This document shows positions 17,179-26,646 of a stretch of DNA of 64,000 nt, piece by piece. Origin of the DNA: Anaerolineae bacterium. GTDB lineage: Bacteria > Chloroflexota > Anaerolineae > Aggregatilineales > J027. How positions within the stretch are numbered: position 1 is the first letter of the stretch; each line of letters starts with the position of its first letter. The position numbers and the translations under genes were made by a program. The notes below the pieces were generated by a model. It made no database searches and had not been told where the DNA came from. It worked only from the letters and a program-made list of their open reading frames with translations. Location: positions 119,754 through 183,753 of the forward strand of contig WBUL01000005.1 of NCBI GenBank assembly GCA_008933735.1. Reading direction: 5' to 3'.

Positions 17179-17277
17179 CTAAGCGACAGCCACGAGAAGT
17201 TCGAATGCCACAAATTTGTCTCCAATATACACCCTGATCACGCTTTCTTGTACTGAAGTCTGGTATGGGATAATCAT
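17179..17277 (-). CDS. Possible small protein (32 aa) ahead of a leftward terminator
   Basis: On the minus strand ATG at 17275-17277 opens a 32-residue frame ending in TAG at 17179-17181 (a GTG at 17299-17301 would make it 40). The peptide begins MIIPYQTSVQESVIRVYIGD and ends in a hydrophobic stretch (FVAFELLVAVA). A strong leftward terminator lies 31 bases downstream. There is no clear ribosome site and no promoter I would defend, so this could be chance. Confidence 0.25.
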   Translation of the reverse strand: MIIPYQTSVQESVIRVYIGDKFVAFELLVAVA

Positions 17278-17354
17278 TACATTTGACAGTTCAGGAATCA
17301 CATTCAGCAGCAGGACTTGTTAAAATGGACTGTTAAACTGAAGGAAACAACTTC

Positions 17355-18314
17355 ATGCGTGCTGTCATTGCTCAGAACCAGAAGCCCACAATAGTGGAGG
17401 TTCCTGATCCGGCCCCCAGACTGGATGAACTGCTGGTGCAGGTCAAAGCCACCGCGCTTAACCGGGCGGACTTATTGCAGGTGAAGGGAATGTACCCGCC
17501 GCCGGAAGGGTGGCCGGAGACGCTGGGATTGGAATTTGCGGGGGAAGTCATCGAAGCGGGGGCGGAGGTGATGAATTTTGGCGTTGGAGACCGGGTGATG
17601 GCATTGGTTGGCGGCGGCGGCTACGCAGAAAAAGCCGTTGTGCCAGCCCTTCACGCCATGCCCATCCCGGAAAAACTCTCCTATGAAGAAGGCGCAGCCA
17701 TTCCTGAAGTATTTATCACCGCTTATGGGGGAATGGTGGAGCAGGGGGAACTCGTCTCCGCTGATACCGTGTTGATTCACGCAGGGGCAAGCGGCGTTGG
17801 TCTTGCCGCAACACAAATCGCAAAGCTGATTGGCGCTAGAGTGATCGTCACCGCCAGCGCGGGTAAACACGACATTTGTGTGCAGCATGGCGCGGACAGG
17901 GCCATTGACTACCAAACGGAAAACTTTGCCGATTCGATCCTTGTCCAGGAGGGCGGCGTTGATCTTATCATCGACTTTGTCGGTGCGCCGTACTGGGATG
18001 ATAATGTGCGTGTGCTGAATAAATGGGGACGAGTGGTCTATATTGGTTTGATGGGCGGCGCGAAAAAAGAAATCAATTTCAGCGACATCATGCGAAAACG
18101 TCTGACGATTACCGGCAGTACCTTACGTGATCGAAGTTACAGCCGCAAAGCTGGCCTCATCGGACGTTTCTGGAAATGGGCGGAGCCGCACTTCATCACA
18201 GGCAAACTCAAGCCCACCATCTGGAAATCGCTCCCTCTGGAACAGGCCGAAGAAGCGCACCAGTTGATGAGCAGCAACGCCAACGCAGGAAAAATTATTT
18301 TAACTGTAAAATAG
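17355..18314 (+). CDS. NAD(P)H:quinone oxidoreductase, zinc-free MDR family (PIG3/TP53I3-like)
   Basis: 319 residues. The N-terminal catalytic fold has ALNRADLLQVKGMYPPPEGWP (near residue 34), and the nucleotide fold has LIHAGASGVGLAATQIAKL near 140. Zinc ligands of classical alcohol dehydrogenases are absent. The PIG3-like group reduces quinones with NADPH. It opens a run of five genes: only 8 bases separate it from the arginase-family gene of histidine degradation, so it is probably co-transcribed with hut. The ribosome site GAAGGAAA precedes the ATG. Confidence 0.92.
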   Translation: MRAVIAQNQKPTIVEVPDPAPRLDELLVQVKATALNRADLLQVKGMYPPPEGWPETLGLEFAGEVIEAGAEVMNFGVGDRVMALVGGGGYAEKAVVPALHAMPIPEKLSYEEGAAIPEVFITAYGGMVEQGELVSADTVLIHAGASGVGLAATQIAKLIGARVIVTASAGKHDICVQHGADRAIDYQTENFADSILVQEGGVDLIIDFVGAPYWDDNVRVLNKWGRVVYIGLMGGAKKEINFSDIMRKRLTITGSTLRDRSYSRKAGLIGRFWKWAEPHFITGKLKPTIWKSLPLEQAEEAHQLMSSNANAGKIILTVK

Positions 18315-18322
18315 GTAGTAAA

Positions 18323-19249
18323 GTGAATATTTTTGATGTGACTCATAAACCAGATATGGCGCTGTTTTACCGCCGTGACGACCCGAACGATCCACGCTTA
18401 GGCGAAGCTGTCCGATTTGACGAGAAATTTTACGCCGATTCTCAGATCGTTTTGCTGGGCTGTCCCCAGGATGAAGGGATACGGCGCAACGGAGGCCGAG
18501 TTGGAGCGGCGGCTGCCCCGGATGAAATCCGGCGCTATTTTTATCGTCTTGTCGCACCGGATCGATTCCCCAGGATTTTCGACCTCGGCAACACGGTTAT
18601 CCAGGCGACGCTGGAAGAAACCCATCAGAAGCACCGCGACATTGTCCGTCAGGTCATTCGGGATGGTAAAACCCTGATCATCCTCGGTGGAGGAAACGAT
18701 GTGTCCTACCCGGACTGTGCTGGGCTGGCGATGGAAATGGCCGAGATACTCGCCTTTAATGTCGATGCTCATTTTGACGTGCGGGCGGATGATCCCTGCA
18801 ACAGCGGCACACCATACCGCCAGCTCATTGAGGAAGCGCTGATCACTCCCCAGAAATTTTATGAAATGGGCTGGCAGCCTTTTGCCAACGCATCAACGTA
18901 CCTGCGTTACCTGAATGACCATAAAGTACATCATTACAACATTCATAAAATTCGGGAAATCGGCGTGCATACCGTATTTCAAACTATTCTCTCGAATATC
19001 ACTGTTGATGCGATTTTCTGGGGGCTGGATATGGATGTTGTGCAGGCATCAGACGCACCAGGTGTCAGCGCCCCCAACCCTACCGGATTCACCGCAGCGG
19101 AATTCTGCAAAGTTGCCGAAATCGCTGGGCAGGATAAGCGCAGCCGGATATTCGAGATTACCGAAGTCAATCCGACTTATGATATTGACAGGCGTACCTG
19201 CCGATTAGCTGCTGCGGCTATGTTTTATTTTCTACTTGGAAAGGCTTAA
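18323..19249 (+). CDS. Arginase-family hydrolase, likely formimidoylglutamase (HutG-like)
   Basis: 308 residues from GTG 18323; the frame is open further upstream, but that part overlaps the oxidoreductase. Arginase-fold metal motifs are present: NVDAHFDVR near residue 147, and [16 protein letters not shown] near 230. The first motif reads [11 protein letters not shown], with Asn where the family usually has a metal-binding His (GGxHS). Its place directly before hutU, hutI and hutH makes it the best candidate for the last step, formimidoylglutamate to glutamate plus formamide. The changed ligand leaves some doubt about activity or metal use. Confidence 0.85.
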   Translation: MNIFDVTHKPDMALFYRRDDPNDPRLGEAVRFDEKFYADSQIVLLGCPQDEGIRRNGGRVGAAAAPDEIRRYFYRLVAPDRFPRIFDLGNTVIQATLEETHQKHRDIVRQVIRDGKTLIILGGGNDVSYPDCAGLAMEMAEILAFNVDAHFDVRADDPCNSGTPYRQLIEEALITPQKFYEMGWQPFANASTYLRYLNDHKVHHYNIHKIREIGVHTVFQTILSNITVDAIFWGLDMDVVQASDAPGVSAPNPTGFTAAEFCKVAEIAGQDKRSRIFEITEVNPTYDIDRRTCRLAAAAMFYFLLGKA

Positions 19250-19253
19250 TTTT

Positions 19254-20903
19254 ATGAAGCGCGAAATTCACGCTCCTCGCGGCACGCAGTTAACCTGCAA
19301 AAACTGGCAGATTGAAGCCGCCTACCGCATGATTCAAAATAACCTTGATCCGGTGGTCGCGTTTGACCCTGATCATCTGATTGTTTACGGGGGCAGGGGC
19401 AGAGCCGCCCGCAACTGGGAAGCGTTTGATGCCATCCTTGAGTCGCTGCGAAAACTCGAACCGGATGAAACCCTGCTGGTGCAGTCCGGCAAGCCTGTTG
19501 CTGTCTTCCGCACGCACGAGGACGCCCCACGTGTGCTGATCGCCAACTCCAATATCGTTCCGGCCTGGGCGACTCAGAAAAATTTCGACCAGTGGGAAAA
19601 AGATGGTCTCATCATGTATGGGCAGATGACCGCCGGAAGCTGGATTTATATTGGCACCCAGGGTATTTTGCAGGGGACGTATGAAACCTTCGGGGCGCTG
19701 GCACGTCAGCATGGCTGGGGTAGCCTGAAAGGGAGATTTGTTCTCACCGCTGGCCTGGGTGAGATGGGTGGGGCGCAGCCTTTAGCCGTCACAATGAATG
19801 AAGGCGTGGGGCTGTTTGTTGAAGTGGATCGCTGGCGAGCAGAACGACGTTTATCGCTGCGGCAAATCGATGCAATTACCGACAACCTGGAAGAAGCAAT
19901 GACATGGGTAGAAGATGCTCTGAAAAATAGAGAAGCCAGGTCAATCGGGTTGATCGGCAACGCGGCGGAAATTTTGCCCGAATTGGTGATACGCGGCGTC
20001 GTGCCGGATGTAGTCACTGACCAGACTTCTGCTCATGATGTCATGTACGGTTATATTCCAGCGGGGTTGTCCTTGCAGCAGGCCGCCGAAATGCGCGAAC
20101 GCGATCCTGAAATCTATCAACAGCGTGCGATGGCTTCTATGGCAAAACACGTGGAGGCCATGCTGGAGTGGCAGAAAAAGGGGAGTGTGGTGTTTGACTA
20201 CGGCAATAATCTGCGCCAGCGTGCCTTTGATTACGGGGTGAAAAATGCCTTCTCTTATCCCGGCTTCGTGCCTGCGTATATCCGTCCGTTGTTTTGTGAG
20301 GGAAAAGGGCCGTTTCGGTGGGTGGCACTTTCTGGCGACCCGGAAGACATATACGCGACTGACCGCGCCATTCTGGAGTTGTTCCCGGAAAATGACCATC
20401 TGCGGCGCTGGCTGACCATGGCCCAGGAGAAAATCGAATTTCAGGGGCTGCCTGCCCGCATCTGCTGGCTGGGTTATGGTGAACGCGCTAAGGCCGGGCT
20501 GAAATTTAATGAAATGGTAGCAAAAGGGGAAATCAAAGCGCCGATTGTCATTGGGCGCGATCATCTCGACAGCGGCTCGGTCGCCAGCCCGAACCGTGAA
20601 ACCGAAGGCATGAAAGATGGCTCAGACGCGATTGCCGATTGGCCGCTGCTTAACGCGCTGGTCAATGCGGTTGGCGGGGCGACCTGGGTCAGCATCCATC
20701 ATGGCGGAGGGGTTGGCATCGGGTACAGCATCCACGCGGGGCAGGTCATTGTTGCGGACGGCACGCCTGCTGCTGCCAAACGTCTTGAGCGTGTTCTAAC
20801 GACTGACCCTGGGATGGGCGTGGCGCGGCATGTGGATGCAGGTTACCCCGAAGCGATTGAATTTGCCAGACAAAACGGCGTCAAAATCCCGATGATGAAA
20901 TGA
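19254..20903 (+). CDS. hutU: Urocanate hydratase
   Basis: 549 residues, the usual length, from ATG 19254, four bases after the previous stop. Family landmarks include [18 protein letters not shown] near residue 43, the NAD-binding run [18 protein letters not shown] near 162, [22 protein letters not shown] near 308 and [13 protein letters not shown] near 400. The enzyme uses tightly bound NAD+ to convert urocanate to imidazolonepropionate, the second step of histidine breakdown. Its stop overlaps the start of hutI (ATGA). Confidence 0.97.
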   Translation: MKREIHAPRGTQLTCKNWQIEAAYRMIQNNLDPVVAFDPDHLIVYGGRGRAARNWEAFDAILESLRKLEPDETLLVQSGKPVAVFRTHEDAPRVLIANSNIVPAWATQKNFDQWEKDGLIMYGQMTAGSWIYIGTQGILQGTYETFGALARQHGWGSLKGRFVLTAGLGEMGGAQPLAVTMNEGVGLFVEVDRWRAERRLSLRQIDAITDNLEEAMTWVEDALKNREARSIGLIGNAAEILPELVIRGVVPDVVTDQTSAHDVMYGYIPAGLSLQQAAEMRERDPEIYQQRAMASMAKHVEAMLEWQKKGSVVFDYGNNLRQRAFDYGVKNAFSYPGFVPAYIRPLFCEGKGPFRWVALSGDPEDIYATDRAILELFPENDHLRRWLTMAQEKIEFQGLPARICWLGYGERAKAGLKFNEMVAKGEIKAPIVIGRDHLDSGSVASPNRETEGMKDGSDAIADWPLLNALVNAVGGATWVSIHHGGGVGIGYSIHAGQVIVADGTPAAAKRLERVLTTDPGMGVARHVDAGYPEAIEFARQNGVKIPMMK

Positions 20904-22177
20904 CGAGATCAAAAGTAGATTTACTCTTTCACAGCGCGGCGCAGCTTGTCACCTGTGCCAGCGGCGGCAGACCCAAACGCGGCGATTCCATGCGGGATGT
21001 GGGAATCATCGAAGATGGCGCGGTGGCGGTCGCAGATGGGAAGATCGTTGAAGTCGGAAGTTCTGTCGAATTAAGTGCAAAATACACCCCCAAAATGATG
21101 ATAGACGCCTCTGGAAAAGTCATTTGCCCCGGCTTCGTTGACCCCCATACTCATGTGGTGTACGCGGGCAATCGCATTAATGAGTTTGAACTCCGAATTA
21201 AAGGCGCATCGTATATGGACATCATGGCAGCAGGCGGCGGTATCGTCAGCACGATGGAGGCCACCCGTGCCGCTTCGGTAGATGAACTGGTTGCCGACAC
21301 CCGCCCTCGTCTGGATGCTATGCTCAGGCTTGGCACAACAACACTTGAAATCAAATCTGGCTATGGGCTGGATGTGGACTCTGAACTCAGGATGCTGGAA
21401 GCGGTTGCCCTTCTCGATTCCTCCCACCCCTGCGATCTGATCCCGACCTTCATGGGGGCTCATGCTGTTCCCCCGGAATATAAAAACCGCTCTTTTGAAT
21501 ACGTGGAAGTGGTCATTCGGGAGATGATTCCGCGTGCAGCAGCCTGGTACAGGCACTCTCATTTTTATGACCAAAACACCCCTTTTTTTATTGATGTGTT
21601 TTGTGAGCAAAACGCTTTTAACGTGGAAGAATCCCGCCGGATTCTGGAAGCAGGGCGGGCGCATGGCATGAACCTCAAAGCCCATGTTGATGAATTTACC
21701 AACCTGGGCGGGGTGAAAATGGCGCTGGAACTCGGTGCGGTGTCGGTTGATCATCTCGACGTGACCGGCGCTGAGGAAATTTATCTGCTGGCCGAGTCAG
21801 GTACGACAGCGGTGGTCATCCCCGCGGTGAATTTTAATCTGGGCAGCACACATTTTGCCGATGCACGGGCGATGATTGATGCAGGTGTGGCGCTGGCGCT
21901 GACGACTGACATGAATCCGGGTTCTGCGCCGTGCCCGTCGATGCCGTTTGTGATGGCACTAGCCTGCCGCTATCAAAAACTGCTCCCATCGGAAACGCTG
22001 AATGCCTGTACAATCAACGCGGCCTGTGCAATTGGAATGGAAAAACAGGTTGGTTCGCTTGAATCCGGGAAGCAGGCCGATATGCTCCTGCTTAACGTGC
22101 CAGATTATCGCTATCTGGCCTATCAATTTGGCGATAATCTGGTCGAGCAGGTGATTAAACGAGGGAAGATTCTTTGA
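20900..22177 (+). CDS. hutI: Imidazolonepropionase
   Basis: 425 residues, amidohydrolase superfamily. Metal ligands are visible: [16 protein letters not shown] near residue 75 (HxH), [11 protein letters not shown] near 255, VSVDHLDVT near 278, and [15 protein letters not shown] near 335 (metal Asp). It opens the imidazolone ring to give formimidoylglutamate, the third step of the pathway. Starts and stops overlap those of hutU and hutH, so the genes are translationally coupled. Confidence 0.97.
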   Translation: MTRSKVDLLFHSAAQLVTCASGGRPKRGDSMRDVGIIEDGAVAVADGKIVEVGSSVELSAKYTPKMMIDASGKVICPGFVDPHTHVVYAGNRINEFELRIKGASYMDIMAAGGGIVSTMEATRAASVDELVADTRPRLDAMLRLGTTTLEIKSGYGLDVDSELRMLEAVALLDSSHPCDLIPTFMGAHAVPPEYKNRSFEYVEVVIREMIPRAAAWYRHSHFYDQNTPFFIDVFCEQNAFNVEESRRILEAGRAHGMNLKAHVDEFTNLGGVKMALELGAVSVDHLDVTGAEEIYLLAESGTTAVVIPAVNFNLGSTHFADARAMIDAGVALALTTDMNPGSAPCPSMPFVMALACRYQKLLPSETLNACTINAACAIGMEKQVGSLESGKQADMLLLNVPDYRYLAYQFGDNLVEQVIKRGKIL

Positions 22178-23745
22178 CAATAGTTCTGACTGGAAAAAAT
22201 CTCACTATCGAGCAGGTGATTGAAGTTGCGTATGGCACACCGGAAGTGGTCTTAAGCGATGAGGCCGTGCCCCGTGTGAATCGCTGCGCGGACGCGGTGC
22301 AAAAACTGCTGGCCGATGGCGTAGTGGCGTATGGAATTACCACCGGATTTGGTGCCTTTAAAGACCGTGTGATCCCGCTGGAACAGGTGGAACTTTTGCA
22401 GCGTAATATCATTATGAGTCATGCGGTCGGGGTTGGCCCGATTCTTGATGTTCCCACCACACGCGCTATCATGCTGATTCGTGCCAATACATTGGCGAGC
22501 GGCTATTCCGGCATCCGGATGGACACCTTGCAGCTTTTACTTGAGATGCTTAATCGGGGTGTGCATCCGGTTATTCCTGAAAAAGGGTCGCTTGGTGCAA
22601 GCGGAGATTTAGCGCCCCTGTCGCATATGAGTCTGGTGCTTATAGGAGAGGGCGAAGCGAATTATCAGGGGGAGATATTGCCGGGGGCAGAAGCCTTGCA
22701 GCGGGCAGGTCTGAAACCCGTGACTCTGGCGGCCAAGGAGGGGTTGGCACTGACCAACGGCACTACCGTCATGTGTGCACTCGGTACGCTGGAAACCCAC
22801 CGCGCCGAAATGCTGAGCCAGACCGCCGATATTGCCGGGTGTTTGAGCCTGGAAGCGCTGAACGGCACACCGCTGGCGTATGACGAACGGATTCATGCCC
22901 TGCGCCCTTTTCCCCGGCAGGCTGACTGTGCTGCCTACCTGCGAAAGCTCATCGAAGGCAGCGAGTTCACACGCGGTTATGACCCGACCAACATTCAGGA
23001 TGCTTATACCCTGCGCTGTATCCCTCAGGTACATGGGGCGGCACGTGATGCGATTGCCTATGCACGTTGGGCAATGGAAATCGAACTGAATGCGGTCACG
23101 GATAATCCCCTGATCTTTGTCAACGATGAAACCGGTGAAATTGAGGTTGTATCCGGCGGCAATTTTCACGGCGAACCGTTAGCCATTGCCATGGATTATC
23201 TTGGCATCGCCATGAGTGAACTCGGCAACATTTCCGAACGGCGAATAATGCGTCTGATTGACGAAGCCTCCAATGTGCACACACTGCCGGCTTTTCTGAC
23301 CCAGAACGGCGGTCTGAACTCTGGCTTTATGATTGTCCAGTACACCGCAGCGGCACTGGCAACAGAAAGCAAAGTTCTGTCTCACCCTGCCAGTGTAGAC
23401 ACGATCCCGACTTCCGCCAATGTCGAGGATCATGTCAGTATGGGGGTGACTGCCGCGCTGAAGATTCGCCGCATTTCCACCAATGTAGAGCGCATTTTAG
23501 CGATTGAACTGATGGCCGCCGCGCAGGGAATTGATTTTCGCAAAGCGGTGCACGGTCAGGATGCGAAACTGGGGCGCGGCACCCAGGCGGCCTACACTCT
23601 GATCCGCCAGCAGGTGCCGTTTATCGAAGCAGATACGGTCATGTATCCCTACATGGAAGCGGTACGGAAATTAGTAGCCGAGGGTGAAATTGCACGACAG
23701 GCAAATGCCGCTGTGGAAACAAAAAACCCGCTGAACGGGTTTTGA
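22174..23745 (+). CDS. hutH: Histidine ammonia-lyase
   Basis: 523 residues from a TTG start that overlaps the hutI stop; GAGGGAAG lies just upstream. The Ala-Ser-Gly that cyclises into the MIO cofactor is intact in GSLGASGDLAPLSH (near residue 142), and YGITTGFGAF near 51 is the other family hallmark. It removes ammonia from histidine to give urocanate, the first step. It is the last gene of the operon, so the order is reversed relative to the pathway. The final codons encode the terminator shared with tRNA-Val. Confidence 0.97.
   Translation: MTIVLTGKNLTIEQVIEVAYGTPEVVLSDEAVPRVNRCADAVQKLLADGVVAYGITTGFGAFKDRVIPLEQVELLQRNIIMSHAVGVGPILDVPTTRAIMLIRANTLASGYSGIRMDTLQLLLEMLNRGVHPVIPEKGSLGASGDLAPLSHMSLVLIGEGEANYQGEILPGAEALQRAGLKPVTLAAKEGLALTNGTTVMCALGTLETHRAEMLSQTADIAGCLSLEALNGTPLAYDERIHALRPFPRQADCAAYLRKLIEGSEFTRGYDPTNIQDAYTLRCIPQVHGAARDAIAYARWAMEIELNAVTDNPLIFVNDETGEIEVVSGGNFHGEPLAIAMDYLGIAMSELGNISERRIMRLIDEASNVHTLPAFLTQNGGLNSGFMIVQYTAAALATESKVLSHPASVDTIPTSANVEDHVSMGVTAALKIRRISTNVERILAIELMAAAQGIDFRKAVHGQDAKLGRGTQAAYTLIRQQVPFIEADTVMYPYMEAVRKLVAEGEIARQANAAVETKNPLNGF
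23724..23742. terminator. Bidirectional terminator inside the 3' end of hutH
   Basis: A 7-bp stem (AAACCCG at 23724-23730, CGGGTTT at 23736-23742, 5-base loop) covers the last hutH codons. On the minus strand it is followed by six T residues and sits directly after the tRNA-Val 3' end, a good tRNA terminator. In the plus direction the T-run is short, so it ends the hut operon less efficiently. Confidence 0.75.
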
Positions 23746-23747
23746 TA

Positions 23748-23820
23748 TGGGCGCTGAGGGATTTGAACCCCCGACCCCCCGCGTGTAAGGCGGATGCTCT
23801 AGCCGCTGAGCTAAGCGCCC
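23748..23820 (-). tRNA. tRNA-Val (anticodon TAC)
   Basis: Reading the minus strand, a 73-base cloverleaf is complete: acceptor stem GGGCGCT paired with AGCGCCC and discriminator A, D-arm with AGCTCAGCGGCTAGAGC, anticodon arm TCCGC-CTTACAC-GCGGG with anticodon TAC, and T-arm GGGGGTTCAAATCCCTC. The 3' CCA is not encoded. The gene faces hutH and stops three bases short of it. Confidence 0.96.
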
Positions 23821-23834
23821 TTTTGACGAGAAGG

Positions 23835-23864
23835 ATTATAAAGAGCGACTCCCCTCGCCGTCAA
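23835..23864 (-). promoter_or_regulatory. Promoter of tRNA-Val
   Basis: On the minus strand TTGACG (23859-23864) and TATAAT (23835-23840) are separated by 18 bases, with the tRNA starting 15 bases past the -10. Position and hexamers are as expected for a stable-RNA promoter. Confidence 0.8.
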
Positions 23865-23875
23865 GATAAGATTAA

Positions 23876-25012
23876 CTACTCGGAATACGCGCCGGAAGTC
23901 AGACTTGTTTTGATAATCCCACTGCCCTGAATGGCGGTTGCGCTCAGGCTTCCTAATACATTTTGAGGAACTGTCCAGCTCACTGAGGCGCCATCTGCCG
24001 GGTTTGTATCGGTGCCAAGCAGTGTCGGGGTTCCCCCACCATTTGGAGTCAGATAAAACTCCACGCGAGTCGCATTGGTTGGTGCGGCTGACCATGACAG
24101 GGTAACGGTAGTCCCCGCTTGCAGTGTATACAAACTGCCATCAAAGCCGATATAAGGCGCGGCGCGGACTAAGTCGTTGTCCCCGCCGGGATTGGCATTG
24201 TAGTTCGGGTTGTAGGTGATTTTCAGGGCCGCGCCCCGCGTCGTTCCGAATTCGTTGGCGGCTTCGGCATAAAAGTACAGCACCGAATCAAATTCATTAA
24301 AGGTGTAATTGATCGCGGTTCCATCAAAGGGATCAACATCCGTTCCCACGTTCACTGCGCCGGACAAATCCGCTGCATCGGACGCGAAATATTTGACGGT
24401 ATCAGCATTGTTCACCACGCCGACGTTCAGGGAAATCGTGGGTTGGAGGGTAATCACCTCATTCGCCGAAATGGAAATCACAGGTGCTGCGGCGAGATTC
24501 TGATTCAGTCTCGGTGCGCTAGATGAGCCACCGGAGGTGGTTGATCCACTGGTCGTGCTGCCACCGGAGGTGGTTGATCCGCCGGTCGTGCTGCCACCAG
24601 ACGTAGTTGACCCTGGCAGCCTGGGCACGCGAAGCTGCTGACCTACCGCGATGCTGTTCGGATTGGCAAGACAGTTGGCGTTTGTCAAATCCGTGATGGT
24701 GCTGCCGACATTTTGCGCGATGATACCAAGTGTATCCCCTGCTTTGACCGTGTAAATAACCCAATCGGTGCGCGGGGTGCAGTTGGTCACTGTCGCGGGT
24801 GGAATGGCGGTATTTTGCGGGCGAAACTGTTCCGCTGTTGGCTGCAAGGTGATGCCTGCCGTCGGTGTGACATTCAGCGTCTGTGTCACGGCAAGAGGCG
24901 GGGTAGATGTTCGTAAAATGGGTACGGCGGTGGCGGGGTCTTCGTCCGAGGATAATGAGCAGGCCAGTGCGGCCAGCGAGAGCAGAATGAGTATTAGAAT
25001 AAGTCGGCGCAC
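23876..25012 (-). CDS. LysM-domain lipoprotein with Ig-like C-terminal region
   Basis: 378 residues from a GTG start with AAAGGAG seven bases upstream. The signal ends in a lipobox (SLAALAC, Cys 18), so the mature protein is lipid-anchored outside the membrane. A Thr/Pro-rich stretch leads to one LysM domain (residues about 87-130, YTVKAGDTLGIIAQNVGSTI), which binds peptidoglycan or related glycans. A Gly/Ser/Thr repeat linker (about 133-165) follows, then a beta-rich region resembling tandem Ig/FN3-like modules to the end. Binding partner unknown; no catalytic motif seen. Confidence 0.88.
   Translation of the reverse strand: MRRLILILILLSLAALACSLSSDEDPATAVPILRTSTPPLAVTQTLNVTPTAGITLQPTAEQFRPQNTAIPPATVTNCTPRTDWVIYTVKAGDTLGIIAQNVGSTITDLTNANCLANPNSIAVGQQLRVPRLPGSTTSGGSTTGGSTTSGGSTTSGSTTSGGSSSAPRLNQNLAAAPVISISANEVITLQPTISLNVGVVNNADTVKYFASDAADLSGAVNVGTDVDPFDGTAINYTFNEFDSVLYFYAEAANEFGTTRGAALKITYNPNYNANPGGDNDLVRAAPYIGFDGSLYTLQAGTTVTLSWSAAPTNATRVEFYLTPNGGGTPTLLGTDTNPADGASVSWTVPQNVLGSLSATAIQGSGIIKTSLTSGAYSE
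24515..24612 (-). repeat. Ser/Thr/Gly linker repeats in the LysM lipoprotein
   Basis: About 36-bp near-repeats (for example GCTGCCACCGGAGGTGGTTG at two places) encode GGSTTSG-type units. They form a flexible spacer and may vary in length by slippage. Confidence 0.7.
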
Positions 25013-25045
25013 GGGGTCACTCCTTTAGTGTCCATCATAACATAT

Positions 25046-25702
25046 CTATCGGGTCTGGCTGCCCATGATTCGCCAACCTCGCTGCTGGGCAACTTTTGCC
25101 AGCGCTGTATTGGGGTGTACCGCGACCGGTGTTTCGCTCATATCCAGCATCGGCAAATCGTCCAGCGTATCTCCATAAGCCATTGCCAGTGTTTGCCCGT
25201 TGAGGATTTCGCGCAAACGCCTGACTTTATGCTCCCCCACGTTCAGGGGTTCGGCAAGTTTCCCGGTCGCATGTCCATTGGAAATTTCCAACGGCGTGCC
25301 TTCCGCCCGAACACCCATTCGTCGCGCGAAGGCTTCTAACATGATCTGGTAGGCGCCGGACACAATCACGATGGTGTGTCCCTGCTGCTGGTACTGCATC
25401 AATTCGTCAATGACATCCTGACGGCGCCGAGGCCACAGTTCATGTTCGACAACCCATTCAAATAACTCGTGAACCTGTTCCAGCGTGAAGCCTTTAAATA
25501 ATTTCGGCATCCCAATGGCCCAGCGCTTCTTGAACACCCGCGAACTGACAACACCCATCTTAGCCAGCCCATAGAGGGGAAACTGGGTGTATAAAAAGCG
25601 ACGGTAGGCTACCCCGTGACCGTGTTCGGTCAGGTATTTTCCGGTCGCCTTACCCATTTCTCCAATCGTGAGGGTTCCATCAAAGTCAGTTGCAATTATC
25701 AT
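25046..25702 (-). CDS. HAD-superfamily phosphatase (HAD-IB, SerB-like)
   Basis: 218 residues. Motif I DFDGTLT (Asp 5 nucleophile, Asp 7) is at the N-terminus, motif II is in TIVIVSGAYQIMLEAFAR near residue 112, and motif IV in MAYGDTLDDLPML near 187. The helical cap between motifs I and II (about 20-100) is of the C1 type found in phosphoserine phosphatase and MtnX relatives. It should dephosphorylate a small metabolite. Neighbours do not reveal which. Confidence 0.9.
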   Translation of the reverse strand: MIIATDFDGTLTIGEMGKATGKYLTEHGHGVAYRRFLYTQFPLYGLAKMGVVSSRVFKKRWAIGMPKLFKGFTLEQVHELFEWVVEHELWPRRRQDVIDELMQYQQQGHTIVIVSGAYQIMLEAFARRMGVRAEGTPLEISNGHATGKLAEPLNVGEHKVRRLREILNGQTLAMAYGDTLDDLPMLDMSETPVAVHPNTALAKVAQQRGWRIMGSQTR

Positions 25703-25799
25703 AAAACATCCTCATTCCGATTTCCGGGTTATTCTAGCGGAATTTTTGCGCTAACCTCAGACGAATTTTTGTTACACTAGCGAGAGAAAGGGTTTGAAA

Positions 25800-26597
25800 A
25801 TGGCTGCTCCTCAACGACCACACATTCGAGACGAGATGAACTTTGAGCGTCCGGACGAAGGCAAAACCGTCGAACTGGCGAAAAATATCTGGCGGATTAT
25901 GCCGCCGCCGCCGTCCGGCAATGTATATTTGATCCAGGATACGCTCAAAACCGTGTTGATTGACTCCGGCGTGTATACCACTTTCGACTATCTGGCGGAA
26001 GAACTCCGAAAGCTTGGGCTGCGTCCGCAGGATATCGATCTGGTGATTAACACCCACGAGCATTTTGACCACATCGGCGGGAATCCATACTTTTCCAAAA
26101 CGGCGCTGATTGCTGCCCACCGCAACGCCGCCACCAAAATCGAATTGCAGGATGAATATGTGACCCACATGAAGGAATATGGACAGGTAGGAGATGATTT
26201 TTCGGTTCACTGGTGGCTGGAAAATCGCAATCTGATCTGGACGGGAGATTACAAACTCAAAATCCTGCATACACCGGGGCATACCTCTGGCTCGATCTGC
26301 ATTTATGAGCCATTTCAGCATTTCATGTTCACCGGAGATACGGTCGTCCGGGGCGAAATTCTGACCCCAATGCTGGAAAGCGGCAGCGCAGGTGATTTTG
26401 TCAACAGCATTGAACGCCTGCTGACGATGAAAATTAAGGTGCTTTATCCCGGTCATGGGCCAGAAAGTACCGACCCGGACAGGGATTTAACCTGGGCGGC
26501 GAACGCTGCACGAGAACGAATCCGGGAATTTCGGGAAAGTCAGGCCGTGGGGGGCAAACGGCGCATCCAGATACGTGCGGGCTCGCAAGAGGCCTAG
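25800..26597 (+). CDS. Metallo-beta-lactamase-fold hydrolase
   Basis: 265 residues from ATG 25800, preceded by AAAGGG; a TTG two codons earlier is also in frame. The zinc-binding motif is complete (NTHEHFDHIGG near residue 83), followed by TPGHTSGSICIYEP near 160, TGDTVVRGE near 180 and LYPGHGPES near 216. This ligand set fits glyoxalase II-like or lactonase-like enzymes. The substrate is unknown. A strong terminator follows the stop. Confidence 0.92.
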   Translation: MAAPQRPHIRDEMNFERPDEGKTVELAKNIWRIMPPPPSGNVYLIQDTLKTVLIDSGVYTTFDYLAEELRKLGLRPQDIDLVINTHEHFDHIGGNPYFSKTALIAAHRNAATKIELQDEYVTHMKEYGQVGDDFSVHWWLENRNLIWTGDYKLKILHTPGHTSGSICIYEPFQHFMFTGDTVVRGEILTPMLESGSAGDFVNSIERLLTMKIKVLYPGHGPESTDPDRDLTWAANAARERIREFRESQAVGGKRRIQIRAGSQEA

Positions 26598-26607
26598 ATG
26601 ATGCCAG

Positions 26608-26639
26608 GCCCCTCTTCAGGTGTTGAAGAGGGGCTTTTT
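26608..26639 (+). terminator. Rho-independent terminator after the MBL hydrolase gene
   Basis: An 11-bp perfect stem (26608-26618 with 26624-26634, 5-base loop) followed by TTTTT at 26635-26639. It ends rightward transcripts 11 bases after the stop codon. Confidence 0.92.
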
Positions 26640-26646
26640 GAAGCCG

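Noticed and set aside
16757..17225. Other frames through the 57-bp repeats on both strands
   Set aside because: The repeat keeps all frames open, but only the 16821 frame has a ribosome site, signal peptide and sensible motif.
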